DNA of 17,677 bases from Ignavibacteria bacterium UBA5771 (GCA_002418685.1 DIEP01000128.1:3013-20689); one strand, 5' to 3'. Numbered from the stretch's first letter, positions 1 through 8,649 are shown. Notes: generated from the sequence alone by a model not told the origin. Program-made: numbers and translations.

Positions 1-969
1 GCAGCTGATTATAATTATAAATCAGCAGATTTGAACTTGCAACAAGGAATTGTCAATGTAAAAATTGATGTTTATCGACAATTTTTCGACTATGCAACTA
101 AAAAGCAAATTGTTCAATCGCGTAGAGATAATTTTGAACAGGGCAAAAAAGAATTAGAGAGTATTCAAGCACAAAATCAAGCAGGTGTTATACCAATTTC
201 AGTTGTTTATTCTAAGGAAGCTGATCTTGGCACCCTGGAATTAGATTTATCAAGGGCGGAAAATGATTTAAATATATCGCGAGCGAATTTGCTTTCGATT
301 ATGGGGCTGGATCCAACAAATAATGTCGATTTCTCAATAGTTGATATTAAAACCGAAATTTCACAAAGTGATATGCAAGATTTTAGGAATAGAATTGGGA
401 ATTTTGAAAAAACTCTTCAAGAAGCACTAAAAAACCGATATGATTATCAATCAGGCGAAAGCTCGACTAAATCAGCAGAGGAACAAGTATCGATTTCTCG
501 TTCTGCATATTTTCCATCACTTCAATTGGGAGGTGGCTGGAGCTGGAGCAATAATGAATTTAATCAATTTGATACTTATGGCAGATCTTATTTTGGTTTG
601 AATTTAAGCGTTCCAATTTTTGATAGATTCATGACTAATAGCAATATTGAACAATCTCAATATGGTTTGAAACAAGCTGAAGTGCAACAACTAAAGCTTG
701 TTCAATCAATAAAGATACAAGTGGAGCAAGCTTTTTTGACTCTTGATGCAACCGAAAAGCAAATCCAAATTTCCCAAAAAGCATTTAATGCTGCTGATAT
801 GAATTACAAAGTGTTGCAAGGCAGATTTGAGGTCGGTTCTTCTAATATTACTGAACTCATTCAAGCGAACACACAATTTTTGACAGCAAAAATTAATCAA
901 ATTACAAGCGTTTTTGGTTATTTGTTGGCTCAAAAGGAACTCGAATATGCAATTGGAAGATTAAATTAA
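1..969 (+). CDS. TolC-family outer-membrane efflux channel (5' partial)
   Basis: Outer-membrane channel of a tripartite efflux pump, expected to form a trimeric barrel with a long periplasmic helical tunnel. The reading frame is open from base 1, so the signal peptide and N-terminal helices lie upstream; the TTG at 31 is not a real start. What is visible is long Gln/Asn/Ser-rich amphipathic helix, a strand-like stretch (FPSLQLGGGWSWSN, then YFGLNLSVPIFD) and a second helical repeat. The last part, with FEVGSSNITELIQANTQFL and a closing ELEYAIGRLN, follows the usual end of the TolC repeat. The first of five further genes begins 10 bp downstream. The adaptor and MacB-type genes in the same operon indicate that this channel serves that pump. 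Family assignment is firm; the substrate is unknown. Confidence 0.9.
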   Translation, partial: AADYNYKSADLNLQQGIVNVKIDVYRQFFDYATKKQIVQSRRDNFEQGKKELESIQAQNQAGVIPISVVYSKEADLGTLELDLSRAENDLNISRANLLSIMGLDPTNNVDFSIVDIKTEISQSDMQDFRNRIGNFEKTLQEALKNRYDYQSGESSTKSAEEQVSISRSAYFPSLQLGGGWSWSNNEFNQFDTYGRSYFGLNLSVPIFDRFMTNSNIEQSQYGLKQAEVQQLKLVQSIKIQVEQAFLTLDATEKQIQISQKAFNAADMNYKVLQGRFEVGSSNITELIQANTQFLTAKINQITSVFGYLLAQKELEYAIGRLN

Positions 970-979
970 TAAAGAAATT

Positions 980-1618
980 ATGCAAGATTCAAACAAATAT
1001 CGAGATCAAGAAGATCGACTGAGAGGGATGCTTCCTAATTACGGAGGACAGTTTTCACTTTATGATTACCGTGTTGGATTCATGTTGCGTGTTGGTGCGA
1101 ACATTATTGATTTCGTAATTAAAATGTTCATCTCATCAATTATTGTTTATGCAACGGGTCTATATAAACAATTCCTCGGTATGAACATTGCTGATATTTT
1201 TAATCCTGAATTTTTGAATGATTATATGCGGACATTTGTTCCATTGAGTTTTGTGATATATTCTGTTTATAATTCGATGGACGTGTTTTTTGCAGGGACT
1301 CCTGGCAAACATATACTTGGAATTATTATTGCCGACGAACAAATGTATTATGCAAATTATCTTCAATTGACTTATAGATTTCTTCTGAAGAATCTTGATT
1401 TAGTCATTCAATTAGTGTTTATATTGACTTGGATGCAAGTCTTTTCAACTATTTCGAGCATTTTAAGTTTTGTAATAGTTTTTGCATTCTTATTCACATT
1501 AGGAGAAAAAAAGCAAGCTTTATATGATACTATTGCAAAAACAGCTGTTTATTATAAAAAAGAATTAAAAGAAAATATAGAAAAAAACAATATACAAAAA
1601 AATATATCTGAGGAATAA
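980..1618 (+). CDS. RDD-family integral membrane protein
   Basis: A 212-residue membrane protein of the RDD family, named for conserved Arg and Asp residues. Here Arg37 and Asp44 lie in the first hydrophobic segment (RVGANIIDFVIK), and an Asp near the C-terminus (about 183) sits in ALYDTIAKTAVYYK. The family's GTPGKHILGI loop is at about 106-115. There are roughly four hydrophobic segments (about 40-60, 86-105, 140-155, 158-175) and a charged, Asn/Lys-rich tail. The biochemical role of most RDD proteins is unknown; some have been linked to ion transport. It lies between the TolC-like and MacA-like genes with gaps of 10 and 12 bp, so it is very probably co-transcribed with the pump. Whether it is a pump accessory or a passenger cannot be told from sequence. 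Confidence 0.82.
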   Translation: MQDSNKYRDQEDRLRGMLPNYGGQFSLYDYRVGFMLRVGANIIDFVIKMFISSIIVYATGLYKQFLGMNIADIFNPEFLNDYMRTFVPLSFVIYSVYNSMDVFFAGTPGKHILGIIIADEQMYYANYLQLTYRFLLKNLDLVIQLVFILTWMQVFSTISSILSFVIVFAFLFTLGEKKQALYDTIAKTAVYYKKELKENIEKNNIQKNISEE

Positions 1619-1630
1619 AAGAGGTCTAAA

Positions 1631-2941
1631 ATGGCAAAGAAAAAAAGCAATCGCAAAAATGTAATTATTATATTTGGTTTGGTTATCATTATCGCAATTG
1701 TAGCAATAGTCATATTTTCCAATGGGGGAGAGAAACCAATTGAGGTTATGACAACAAAAGTCGGGGAACGCACAATAGTTCAAAAAGTATCAGCAACGGG
1801 CCAGATACAAGCAGAAACAGAAGTCAAGATTTCGCCCGAAATAAGTGGTGAAATTATTTTCCTTGGAATCAATGAAGGAGACAAAGTCAAGCCAGGTCAA
1901 TTATTAATTAAAATAAAACCCGACATTATCGAGACTCAGCTTGAGCAAGCAAATGCTGCAGTCCAAGCATCCAAGATGGATGTGCAATCATCAAAAGAGC
2001 AAATGGACAAAGCTGAAAATGATCTCAAAAGAGCCCAAGAGCTTTATAAAAATAAGTACATTTCCCAGCAAGAATTCGATAATGCGAACACTTTATACCA
2101 ACAAGCAGTTGCCGCATATCAGGGTTCGTTATCACGGTCACAGCAGTCACTTGCTGCTTTGAAGCAAATACAACGTAATGCTTCTCGAACAGCGATATAT
2201 GCACCAATAGGAGGAACTGTTACTGCGGTCAATGTTGAAAAAGGTGAGACTGTTGTTGGAACTCAACAATTTGCGGGAACGGAAATGCTTAGAGTTTCTG
2301 ATTTATCAGTGATGAATGCAATTGTAGAAGTAGTAGAAAATGATATTGTACTTGTGCAGAAGGGCGATACGGCAACAATTGAAGTTGATGCAATTCCTGA
2401 CAAGAAATTTACGGGTGTTGTTATTGAAATTGGTCATTCAGCAATCACATCTTCTACGTCAATACAAGATCAAGCGATCAATTTCCAAGTCAAGATTCGC
2501 ATCATTGACCCTGATGATCGCTTGCGTCCTGGTATGAGTTGCAATACTGATATTACAACCTTGACCAAAAATAATGTCATGGCAGTTCCTTTGCAGTCTG
2601 TAACTGTAAGATTGGATAGTAAACCATCGAACGGTGGAAGCCAAGTCGGTCCTCATAGCAATTCTCCTAATGTAGTGAATGCGAGCCAAACTAATGGTAA
2701 GAATGGATCAAGCAACACACCTCCAATGGTAGTATTTGTGAGAGAAGGCGATAAAGTCAAAATGGTGAATGTCAAAACAGGCATTTCTGATGAAGGTTTT
2801 ATCGAAATTGAGAATGGACTTAAAGTGAATCAGGAAGTTGTATCCGGAAGTTTCCAAGCTATTAGTAAATTATTGCAAGATGGTAGTTTAATCACTGTAA
2901 ATAATAATTCTAAAAATCTTAGAAGGTCAAGAAAAAAATAA
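1631..2941 (+). CDS. Periplasmic adaptor subunit, MacA/HlyD-type (membrane fusion protein)
   Basis: A 436-residue adaptor that should bridge the inner-membrane MacB-type transporter and the TolC-like channel. It has one N-terminal membrane anchor (about 10-29, after a Lys/Arg-rich start), and the first half of a lipoyl/barrel-sandwich domain (about 55-98, including GDKVKPGQLL). A helical hairpin follows (about 100-183, rich in Gln, Ala, Lys and Glu), then the second lipoyl half (IYAPIGGTVTAVNVEKGETV, about 189-208), a beta-barrel domain and a membrane-proximal domain. Residues about 329-365 form a Ser/Asn/Gly-rich low-complexity insert before PPMVVFVREGDKV. The ATG at 1631 is preceded by GAGG six bases upstream, a good ribosome binding site. 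The stop is 2 bp before the ATPase gene. Substrate not predictable. Confidence 0.92.
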   Translation: MAKKKSNRKNVIIIFGLVIIIAIVAIVIFSNGGEKPIEVMTTKVGERTIVQKVSATGQIQAETEVKISPEISGEIIFLGINEGDKVKPGQLLIKIKPDIIETQLEQANAAVQASKMDVQSSKEQMDKAENDLKRAQELYKNKYISQQEFDNANTLYQQAVAAYQGSLSRSQQSLAALKQIQRNASRTAIYAPIGGTVTAVNVEKGETVVGTQQFAGTEMLRVSDLSVMNAIVEVVENDIVLVQKGDTATIEVDAIPDKKFTGVVIEIGHSAITSSTSIQDQAINFQVKIRIIDPDDRLRPGMSCNTDITTLTKNNVMAVPLQSVTVRLDSKPSNGGSQVGPHSNSPNVVNASQTNGKNGSSNTPPMVVFVREGDKVKMVNVKTGISDEGFIEIENGLKVNQEVVSGSFQAISKLLQDGSLITVNNNSKNLRRSRKK

Positions 2942-2943
2942 TT

Positions 2944-3669
2944 ATGGACGAATCTCTTATTATTAAGCTCGATAATATCATCAAGCGATATGAAATGGGT
3001 GAAAATCAAGTGCTCGCCCTTGATGATATATCTCTTGAAATCAAAAAGAATGAATATGTTGCAATCATGGGTCCCTCGGGTTCGGGCAAGACAACTCTAA
3101 TGAGTATCATTGGTTGCCTTGATACTCCTTCTTCGGGAACATATTATCTTGACGGTGAAAATGTTGAAGTAATGGATGATAATGAACTTGCTGATGTTAG
3201 AAATAGGAAAATCGGTTTTGTCTTCCAAACGTTTAACCTTCTACCAAGGGAAAATTGTATCAAAAATGTAGAATTGCCTTTGATTTATGCGGGTGTGAAA
3301 GCTGATCAACGGGAGGAACTTGCAATCCAAGCACTAAAAAATGTCGGCTTGGAAGATCGTATGTTCCACAAACCTCCCGAATTATCTGGCGGGCAAAGGC
3401 AAAGAGTGGCAGTAGCTCGCGCTTTAGTTAATAATCCATCGATTATTCTTGCTGATGAGCCAACAGGAAACCTTGATACAAAAACAGGTGATGAAATAAT
3501 GAAACTATTTCATAAATTATGGCAATCGGGTCATACAATTATTCTTGTTACTCACGAAGAAGACATTGCACTTAATGCTAAAAGAATTATTCGCTTGCGG
3601 GATGGGAAAATAATTGATGATTATGTGAATACTCATCAAATTTTAATTGAAGATCAAAAAAACATTTAA
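2944..3669 (+). CDS. ABC transporter ATPase, MacB/LolD-type
   Basis: A 241-residue nucleotide-binding subunit that powers the two permeases encoded next to it. All ABC motifs are intact: Walker A GPSGSGKTT (about 43-51), Q-loop Gln95 in FVFQTFNLLP, signature LSGGQRQRVAVARAL (about 147-161), Walker B IILADEPTGNLD (about 167-178) and the H-loop His in LVTHEED (about 204). The FNLLP and DEPTGNLD strings are characteristic of the MacB/LolD/FtsE group, which uses mechanotransmission rather than simple substrate passage. In classic MacB the ATPase is fused to the permease; here it is a separate gene 2 bp after the adaptor and 9 bp before the first permease. The likely role is efflux or extraction of substrates at the inner membrane. 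Confidence 0.95.
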   Translation: MDESLIIKLDNIIKRYEMGENQVLALDDISLEIKKNEYVAIMGPSGSGKTTLMSIIGCLDTPSSGTYYLDGENVEVMDDNELADVRNRKIGFVFQTFNLLPRENCIKNVELPLIYAGVKADQREELAIQALKNVGLEDRMFHKPPELSGGQRQRVAVARALVNNPSIILADEPTGNLDTKTGDEIMKLFHKLWQSGHTIILVTHEEDIALNAKRIIRLRDGKIIDDYVNTHQILIEDQKNI

Positions 3670-3678
3670 AAGCGTAAT

Positions 3679-4932
3679 ATGAAAATTATCGCAACAAAGG
3701 AAGCATTTTTACAAGCAATTCACTCCATAAGAGCAAATACACTTCGCTCTTCGCTTGCTGCTTTAGGCGTAGTGATTGGTATCACCTTTGTAATTCTGAT
3801 GGGTTGGGTCCTTTCCGGACTCGATAAAGCAATGGAGGATTCTTTCAAAGCAATGGGCACAGACGTGATGTATGTTGATAAGTTTGATTGGGCAGGTGGT
3901 AAGAGTTGGAAAGAATTAAGGAATCGCCCTAATATTACGCTTGATCAAACCGAAAAACTCATTTCACGTCTCACTTCTGCAGAACTTGCCGTTCCTGTTG
4001 CTCGTACTAATCGCGGTAAAATTGTTTATGGTAATCAGGTTTATGAAAATATTGCAATACAAGGAACTACTTCCCAATTCTCTTTAACTCCGAGTGGTAC
4101 TATTGACTCAGGACGCTTCTTTAATGATATTGAAGATAGAATGGCTTCTAATGTTGTTGTCCTCGGCTGGAAGGTGTATCAGACTCTATTTCCTAATGGA
4201 AATAGCATCGGGAGTACTATCAAAATTAATAATGTCAAATACACTGTTATTGGTGTTGCGACCAAACAAGGAACAACATTTGCCGATTTTATGGATAATA
4301 TAGTCTATATTCCCCTTAAATCATTTCTCGGAACTTTTGGGAAATATCGCCGCAACTTTTCGATTTGTGTGAAAGCAGGAAGTACGGATCAACTCGATAA
4401 TGTCCGCGCTGAAGTCGAGGGCCAGATGCGGATGATTCGTAACCTCAAACCTTGGGAAGAAAATAATTTTTCAATTAATGAAACAAAAACCTTCGAAACT
4501 GCTGTTTCAACAATTAGAACAATAGTATGGGTTGTTGGTATCGGTATGACGCTACTTTCATTTATCGTGGGAATTATTGGAATTGTGAATATTATGTTCG
4601 TTTCTATTTATGAGCGAACAAAGGAAATCGGAATTCGTAAAGCTCTCGGCGCAAAGCGGTACGATATTCTTATACAAATAATCTTTGAATCTACTACGAT
4701 TGCTATCATTGGTGCATTTATTTCCTTTGTTCTCACATCCGTGGTCGCTTATATCACAGCTACATTTCTTCCCAAACTTATTCCGCAAGTTGGCTTTTTA
4801 TCACCAATGATTCCTCTTGATCTTTTGGGAATTGCTACTGTTATTTCTATAATGGTTGGCATAATTGCAGGGCTTCTTCCCGCAATGCGTGCCGCTAATT
4901 TTGAACCTGTTGTTGCAATTCGTTATGAATAA
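3679..4932 (+). CDS. ABC transporter permease, MacB/FtsX-type (first of two)
   Basis: A 417-residue inner-membrane subunit. It has the MacB layout: one N-terminal membrane helix (about 26-48, after the HSIRANTLRSSLAALG entry motif), a large periplasmic domain (about 50-280), then three helices near the C-terminus (about 283-306, 333-360, 382-405). The conserved cytosolic loop YERTKEIGIRKALGAKR (about 310-326) contacts the ATPase in this family. It ends with the typical ANFEPVVAIRYE. It is paired with a second permease of similar length that starts 15 bp downstream. The functional transporter is probably a heterodimer of the two with two copies of the separate ATPase. Family assignment is firm; the pairing is inferred from gene order. 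Confidence 0.94.
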   Translation: MKIIATKEAFLQAIHSIRANTLRSSLAALGVVIGITFVILMGWVLSGLDKAMEDSFKAMGTDVMYVDKFDWAGGKSWKELRNRPNITLDQTEKLISRLTSAELAVPVARTNRGKIVYGNQVYENIAIQGTTSQFSLTPSGTIDSGRFFNDIEDRMASNVVVLGWKVYQTLFPNGNSIGSTIKINNVKYTVIGVATKQGTTFADFMDNIVYIPLKSFLGTFGKYRRNFSICVKAGSTDQLDNVRAEVEGQMRMIRNLKPWEENNFSINETKTFETAVSTIRTIVWVVGIGMTLLSFIVGIIGIVNIMFVSIYERTKEIGIRKALGAKRYDILIQIIFESTTIAIIGAFISFVLTSVVAYITATFLPKLIPQVGFLSPMIPLDLLGIATVISIMVGIIAGLLPAMRAANFEPVVAIRYE

Positions 4933-4947
4933 TTAAAGAAAACAAAA

Positions 4948-6186
4948 ATGGAAAAATTACTTGATACAATTCGGCAGGCATTCGATTCAATTAGAACTCA
5001 AAAGTTAAGGGCTTTTCTCACGATTCTAAGTATTGTGATTGGTGTTTTCGCTATTATGTTCGCTGGTTCCTTGGTCTCCTCAATTAATTCTACGATTAAT
5101 CAACAGCTTTCCGCACTTGGTGAAAATACTTTCTATATCACACGGATGCCTTCCATAAACATTGGTGGTGGTCATCAAGGCAGATTATATTGGATGCGCC
5201 CCCACTTAGATATCCGTCAATTCCAAAAGTTTGCTACACGTATGCAAGATGTTGCAATAGTTACAGCTATTACAGGTTCAAGTGGCTTTGTTGTCAAAGC
5301 TGGCAACTTATCCACAGATCCGGATGTGTCTTTAGTTGGAACCGATGATAAGTATTTCCTAACTTCTAATCAGGAAATACTCGAGGGTAGGGCATTGACA
5401 CCTACTGATATACAGTATAATCGTAAAGTAGCAATAATTGGAAATGATATAATTGTCAAAATATTTCCAAGAGAAAATCCAATCGGTAAAGAAATTAGAA
5501 TTAATAATCGCCCATTTACGGTTATTGGTATTCTCAAACCACAAGGTGCATTGATGGGGCAAAGCCAAGATAATCAAATTATTATCCCTGTAAATTTGTT
5601 CTTGATCAATTTTGCATCGCGATGGGAACAGGATCTCACTTTTGTAGTGCGATCTCCTGATAAAATATCTTTATCCTCAACGATTGATGAAGCAGTCGGC
5701 AATTTGAGAATTATTAGAAACTTAAAGCCATACGAACTAAATAATTTCGAATTAGAAACAAATGAATCCCTATCCGAGCAATTTGCATCTTTGACAGGCT
5801 ATCTTTCATACTTTGGCGTTTTCTCTGGTGTCATCGCTCTCCTTTCCGCAGGCATTGGAATCACTAATATAATGTATATTTCCGTTAAAGAAAGAACACG
5901 CGAGATTGGCATTCGCAAAGCAGTCGGCGCCACAAAGCGATGGATTGTTTTTCATTTTATTTTTGAAACTGTTGTTATCACAACATTGGGTGGAATTTTT
6001 GGTATCATAGTTGGATTTGGCTTCAGTGCTGCTTTTGGATTGATTTTGGGGACAAAAATTACTCTCTCAGTGCAATGGACTTTGATTAGTTTGATTGTTT
6101 CTATTGCTCTGGGTTTAATATCGGGAGTATTCCCTGCTTGGAGAGCTGCGAGTCTCAATCCCGTTGATGCCTTGAGATATGAATAA
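4948..6186 (+). CDS. ABC transporter permease, MacB/FtsX-type (second of two)
   Basis: A 412-residue partner permease. It has an N-terminal helix (about 20-45, after FDSIRTQKLRAFLTILSIVIG), a periplasmic domain, and three C-terminal helices. The cytosolic loop KERTREIGIRKAVGATKR lies at about 315-332, and the end is RAASLNPVDALRYE. The architecture matches the preceding permease, but the periplasmic domain differs clearly, so the two are diverged paralogues rather than a recent duplication. This is the last gene of the efflux operon: a palindrome begins 14 bases after the stop and an intrinsic terminator lies about 65 bp after it. The start ATG has no strong Shine-Dalgarno sequence, only an A-rich leader. 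Confidence 0.94.
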   Translation: MEKLLDTIRQAFDSIRTQKLRAFLTILSIVIGVFAIMFAGSLVSSINSTINQQLSALGENTFYITRMPSINIGGGHQGRLYWMRPHLDIRQFQKFATRMQDVAIVTAITGSSGFVVKAGNLSTDPDVSLVGTDDKYFLTSNQEILEGRALTPTDIQYNRKVAIIGNDIIVKIFPRENPIGKEIRINNRPFTVIGILKPQGALMGQSQDNQIIIPVNLFLINFASRWEQDLTFVVRSPDKISLSSTIDEAVGNLRIIRNLKPYELNNFELETNESLSEQFASLTGYLSYFGVFSGVIALLSAGIGITNIMYISVKERTREIGIRKAVGATKRWIVFHFIFETVVITTLGGIFGIIVGFGFSAAFGLILGTKITLSVQWTLISLIVSIALGLISGVFPAWRAASLNPVDALRYE

Positions 6187-6488
6187 TCAAGCATCTTTGT
6201 CATTTGAATCAAATGAATGATTGGCAAATAAATATTGAATAAAAATAATATAGCTCGCGATTGTCATCATGGGCTATTTTTTTAATGATGATAATAATAT
6301 ATCGGTTGTAGCATACAAGTTCTCTTCTGAAGCCATCTCATCCATCTATAGTCAAATTTTTCTCATCCTAATCATAAATTGTTCCTTTAAAAGGATACTA
6401 AGCTAAATAAGATGAATCAAAAGATTAGATCTATACTTTTCATAGAAACAGCTTTAAGGTTTTCCAATTCATAACCATAAAATGCAAA
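6187..6488. other. Non-coding gap between convergent efflux operon and radical SAM gene
   Basis: About 300 bp with no convincing gene. It holds a 17-base perfect inverted repeat (6200-6216, arms TCATTTGA/TCAAATGA around one A), the operon terminator (6250-6283), and a smaller palindrome TCCTTTAAAAGGA (6383-6395). Transcription enters from both sides, so this is a tail-to-tail terminator region. I saw no clear terminator specific to the minus-strand gene, though the 6250-6277 stem also has a T-rich run on its minus-strand side. Confidence 0.6.
6250..6283 (+). terminator. Rho-independent terminator of the efflux operon
   Basis: A seven-pair stem, ATAGCTC (6250-6256) with GGGCTAT (6271-6277) including one G-U pair, closes a 14-base loop and runs into a stretch of T (6277-6283). 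It lies about 65 bp after the last permease stop. On the minus strand the stem is followed by a T-rich ATTATTTTT, so it may act in both directions for the converging radical SAM gene. Confidence 0.6.
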
Positions 6489-7958
6489 TCAATCCGAAGA
6501 AACTTTTCTGAAATGATACCCATAAACAGCCAAAGTAATAGCCTTAGGAAATAATGTTGGATGTCTAAACAAAGACCAGAAAAACAATCGCCAGTAATAT
6601 AGTCTCTCCTTTTCGATAAAGCCAAGATGATAATTTGCTTTAAAGAAAGCCCCGATTTGATTGAAGCTCACATGTGGCCTGCCCAAATGAATAGGATGGA
6701 ACTCCTCAAGAAAGCGAATAACACGTTCATAGTAGTTTTTTGGAGAATATAGAGTATTAATAATATGCTTGTAGCCGTCAATTAAAGTATTTAAATTCAT
6801 TTTTGGAGAAAAATTAATGTCTGTATTGCTTCCCGAAAAACTTTCAGTTATCCTTCCTTCTCTTTCCAGCCTTTTATAGAGCAATGTTCCTTTGGGAGCA
6901 TTCAACAAACCGACCATTGCCGCGACAATGCCCGTGTCTTGTATAAATTTAATCATCTTGTTGAATATTGTTTCATTATCACTATCAAATCCTACAATAA
7001 ATCCACCCTGAACCTGGAACCCATTACGCTGCATTTTTCTTACGCATTCCGACATGTCGCGGTTTTTATTCTGGAACTTGTTGCATTCTGTCAAGCCCTC
7101 TTCGCTGATTGTTTCAATACCCACAAAAATTGTATTAAATCCGGCCTTAACCATAAGTTCCATTAATTCATCATCGTCAGAGAGATTAATAGATACTTCT
7201 GTTTGAAAGCTGAATGGATACTTCCTTTTTTTCATCCACTGTATTAAGGCAGGAAGAATGTCAGCCTTAAGTTTCTTGTGATTACCAATAAAGTTGTCAT
7301 CAACGAAAAAGATTCCTCCTCTCCAACCCATATCATATATGATATCCAACTCATGAATGATCTGTTCTGAAGATTTCGTCCTTGGAACACGTCCGAAAAG
7401 GGTTGTAATATTGCAAAACTCACAGTTAAACGGACAACCACGGGAGTATTGAATATTTAATGTAGCGTATTTACTCAGATCCACAAGTTCCCAAGAGGGA
7501 ATAGGTGTCTGAGATATATCAGCCCAACCATTTGCCCTATAAATGTGCTTTGGAGAACCATTTTTCAAATCATCCAGGAACTCCGGAATAGTAAGCTCTC
7601 CTTCATCTAAAAGTAAATGATCCACATCATCATATTCAGGATATTCGGAAGTAAGGAGTGGTCCACCCGCTATGGTTTTTACCCCTAAAGCTTTACAGCG
7701 ATTTATTACTTCTCTGACAGATTTTTTTTGTATAACCATTGCGCTGATCAAAACATAATCTGACCACAGAATATCTTTATCCGTTAAAGGGGAAACGTTC
7801 ATATCAATCAATTTCTTTTCCCATCGGTCAGGAAATATTGTCGCAACTGTTATTAAACCCAACGGAGGGAAAGTGGATTTCTTGGAAATAAATTTCAACA
7901 CATGGTTGAAACCCCAAAACGTATTAGGCGTCTCAGGATAAACCAGTAATATTTTCAT
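6489..7958 (-). CDS. Radical SAM protein with N-terminal B12-binding-like domain and DUF4070-type C-terminus
   Basis: A 489-residue enzyme of the B12-binding-domain radical SAM class. Residues about 1-135 form the cobalamin-binding-like Rossmann region (KILLVYPETPNTFWGF, then FPPLGLITVATIFP and AGGPLLTSEYPEY). The [4Fe-4S]-binding motif is CPFNCEFC (Cys175, Cys179, Cys182) after YSRG, followed by FFVDDNFIGN and the family's ETISEEGL stretch. The last ~140 residues match the DUF4070 type by overall pattern (GLLNAPKGTLLYKRLEREGR). The usual DxHxxG cobalamin-ligand motif is absent; DMNV stands at about 52-55, as in many relatives. Members include hopanoid methylases (HpnP-type) and many uncharacterised enzymes; the substrate cannot be assigned here. 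The ATG has GAGG ten bases upstream. It lies 23 bp downstream of a TetR gene and is probably under its control. Confidence 0.85.
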   Translation of the reverse strand: MKILLVYPETPNTFWGFNHVLKFISKKSTFPPLGLITVATIFPDRWEKKLIDMNVSPLTDKDILWSDYVLISAMVIQKKSVREVINRCKALGVKTIAGGPLLTSEYPEYDDVDHLLLDEGELTIPEFLDDLKNGSPKHIYRANGWADISQTPIPSWELVDLSKYATLNIQYSRGCPFNCEFCNITTLFGRVPRTKSSEQIIHELDIIYDMGWRGGIFFVDDNFIGNHKKLKADILPALIQWMKKRKYPFSFQTEVSINLSDDDELMELMVKAGFNTIFVGIETISEEGLTECNKFQNKNRDMSECVRKMQRNGFQVQGGFIVGFDSDNETIFNKMIKFIQDTGIVAAMVGLLNAPKGTLLYKRLEREGRITESFSGSNTDINFSPKMNLNTLIDGYKHIINTLYSPKNYYERVIRFLEEFHPIHLGRPHVSFNQIGAFFKANYHLGFIEKERLYYWRLFFWSLFRHPTLFPKAITLAVYGYHFRKVSSD

Positions 7959-7981
7959 TTTTATCTATCCTCAAATTATTA

Positions 7982-8557
7982 TCACATATTGTTTATATTA
8001 AAATCATTTTTCACATTATCAGAATCCATCTCGTCAATTGATGTTGATAAACGAAGATATACTTTTTCTCGCATCTCATCCGACATTGTTCTTATTCCAA
8101 GAAAAACCTCAGTCAAAATCAAACCATCGGTTACTAGGCGAATGATAGTAGCTAAAACGGGGTCATCAGTCTTTTCAAATTGATTTTGCCATTGACTGTA
8201 TTGCTGGATTACGGGTAATAGCAGATCTTTATTCATTGTAGAAGTAGCAAGAAGACCAATAGTATAATCAGGGTCGATATGCACATTTTCAAATCTCTCT
8301 GTAATAAAGGCTTTCATCCAGTCCTTTGCAGAAATATCTTTATTTGTATTTAACCTTTCATTCATATTGTTCTTGAATTGCAGAAAAAGGCTATCAATCA
8401 ATCCCTCAATTAAAGCATTCTTACTTGGAAAATGATAAAGTAAGCCACCCTTGCTGACATTGGCTTTTTTTGCAACCGCATCTAACGTAAAGCCTTCCAG
8501 TCTGTTTTCCAGAATGATATTATTTGCAGCATTTAATATATTTTCTCTTGTTGTCAT
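7982..8557 (-). CDS. TetR/AcrR-family transcriptional regulator
   Basis: A 191-residue one-component repressor. The N-terminal helix-turn-helix is typical: TTRENILNAA, then GFTLDAVAKKANVSKGG and LLYHFPSKNALIEGL (about 2-53). The remainder is helical and would bind an unknown ligand. I chose the ATG at 8557 because AGG stands six bases upstream; a TTG at 8572 would add five residues but has no ribosome binding site. The radical SAM gene follows after 23 bp, so the two form an operon. A 16-bp inverted repeat beside a TATAAT sequence lies upstream, pointing to autoregulation and control of the radical SAM gene. Family certain; ligand and target unproven. Confidence 0.92.
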   Translation of the reverse strand: MTTRENILNAANNIILENRLEGFTLDAVAKKANVSKGGLLYHFPSKNALIEGLIDSLFLQFKNNMNERLNTNKDISAKDWMKAFITERFENVHIDPDYTIGLLATSTMNKDLLLPVIQQYSQWQNQFEKTDDPVLATIIRLVTDGLILTEVFLGIRTMSDEMREKVYLRLSTSIDEMDSDNVKNDFNINNM

Positions 8558-8626
8558 ATCGAACCTATTCAAAATGAGGTAAAATAAAAAAGAAGGGATC
8601 TGCCGTTTTCTTATTATTATTTACTT

Positions 8627-8642
8627 TACAGTCCAGACGGTA
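8627..8642. promoter_or_regulatory. Putative TetR operator (16-bp inverted repeat)
   Basis: The plus strand reads TACAGTCCAGACGGTA, an inverted repeat of form TAC-N-GTC-NN-GAC-N-GTA (12 of 16 positions symmetrical). Size and even spacing suit a TetR dimer. It sits about 70 bp upstream of the regulator's start and just downstream of a TATAAT box, where a bound repressor would block transcription. The assignment is by position and symmetry only. Confidence 0.55.
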
Positions 8643-8649
8643 TAGTTTA

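Noticed and set aside
6383..6395. TCCTTTAAAAGGA palindrome as a terminator for the radical SAM gene
   Set aside because: Arms of six pairs with one central base cannot form a loop without losing pairs, and no T-run follows.
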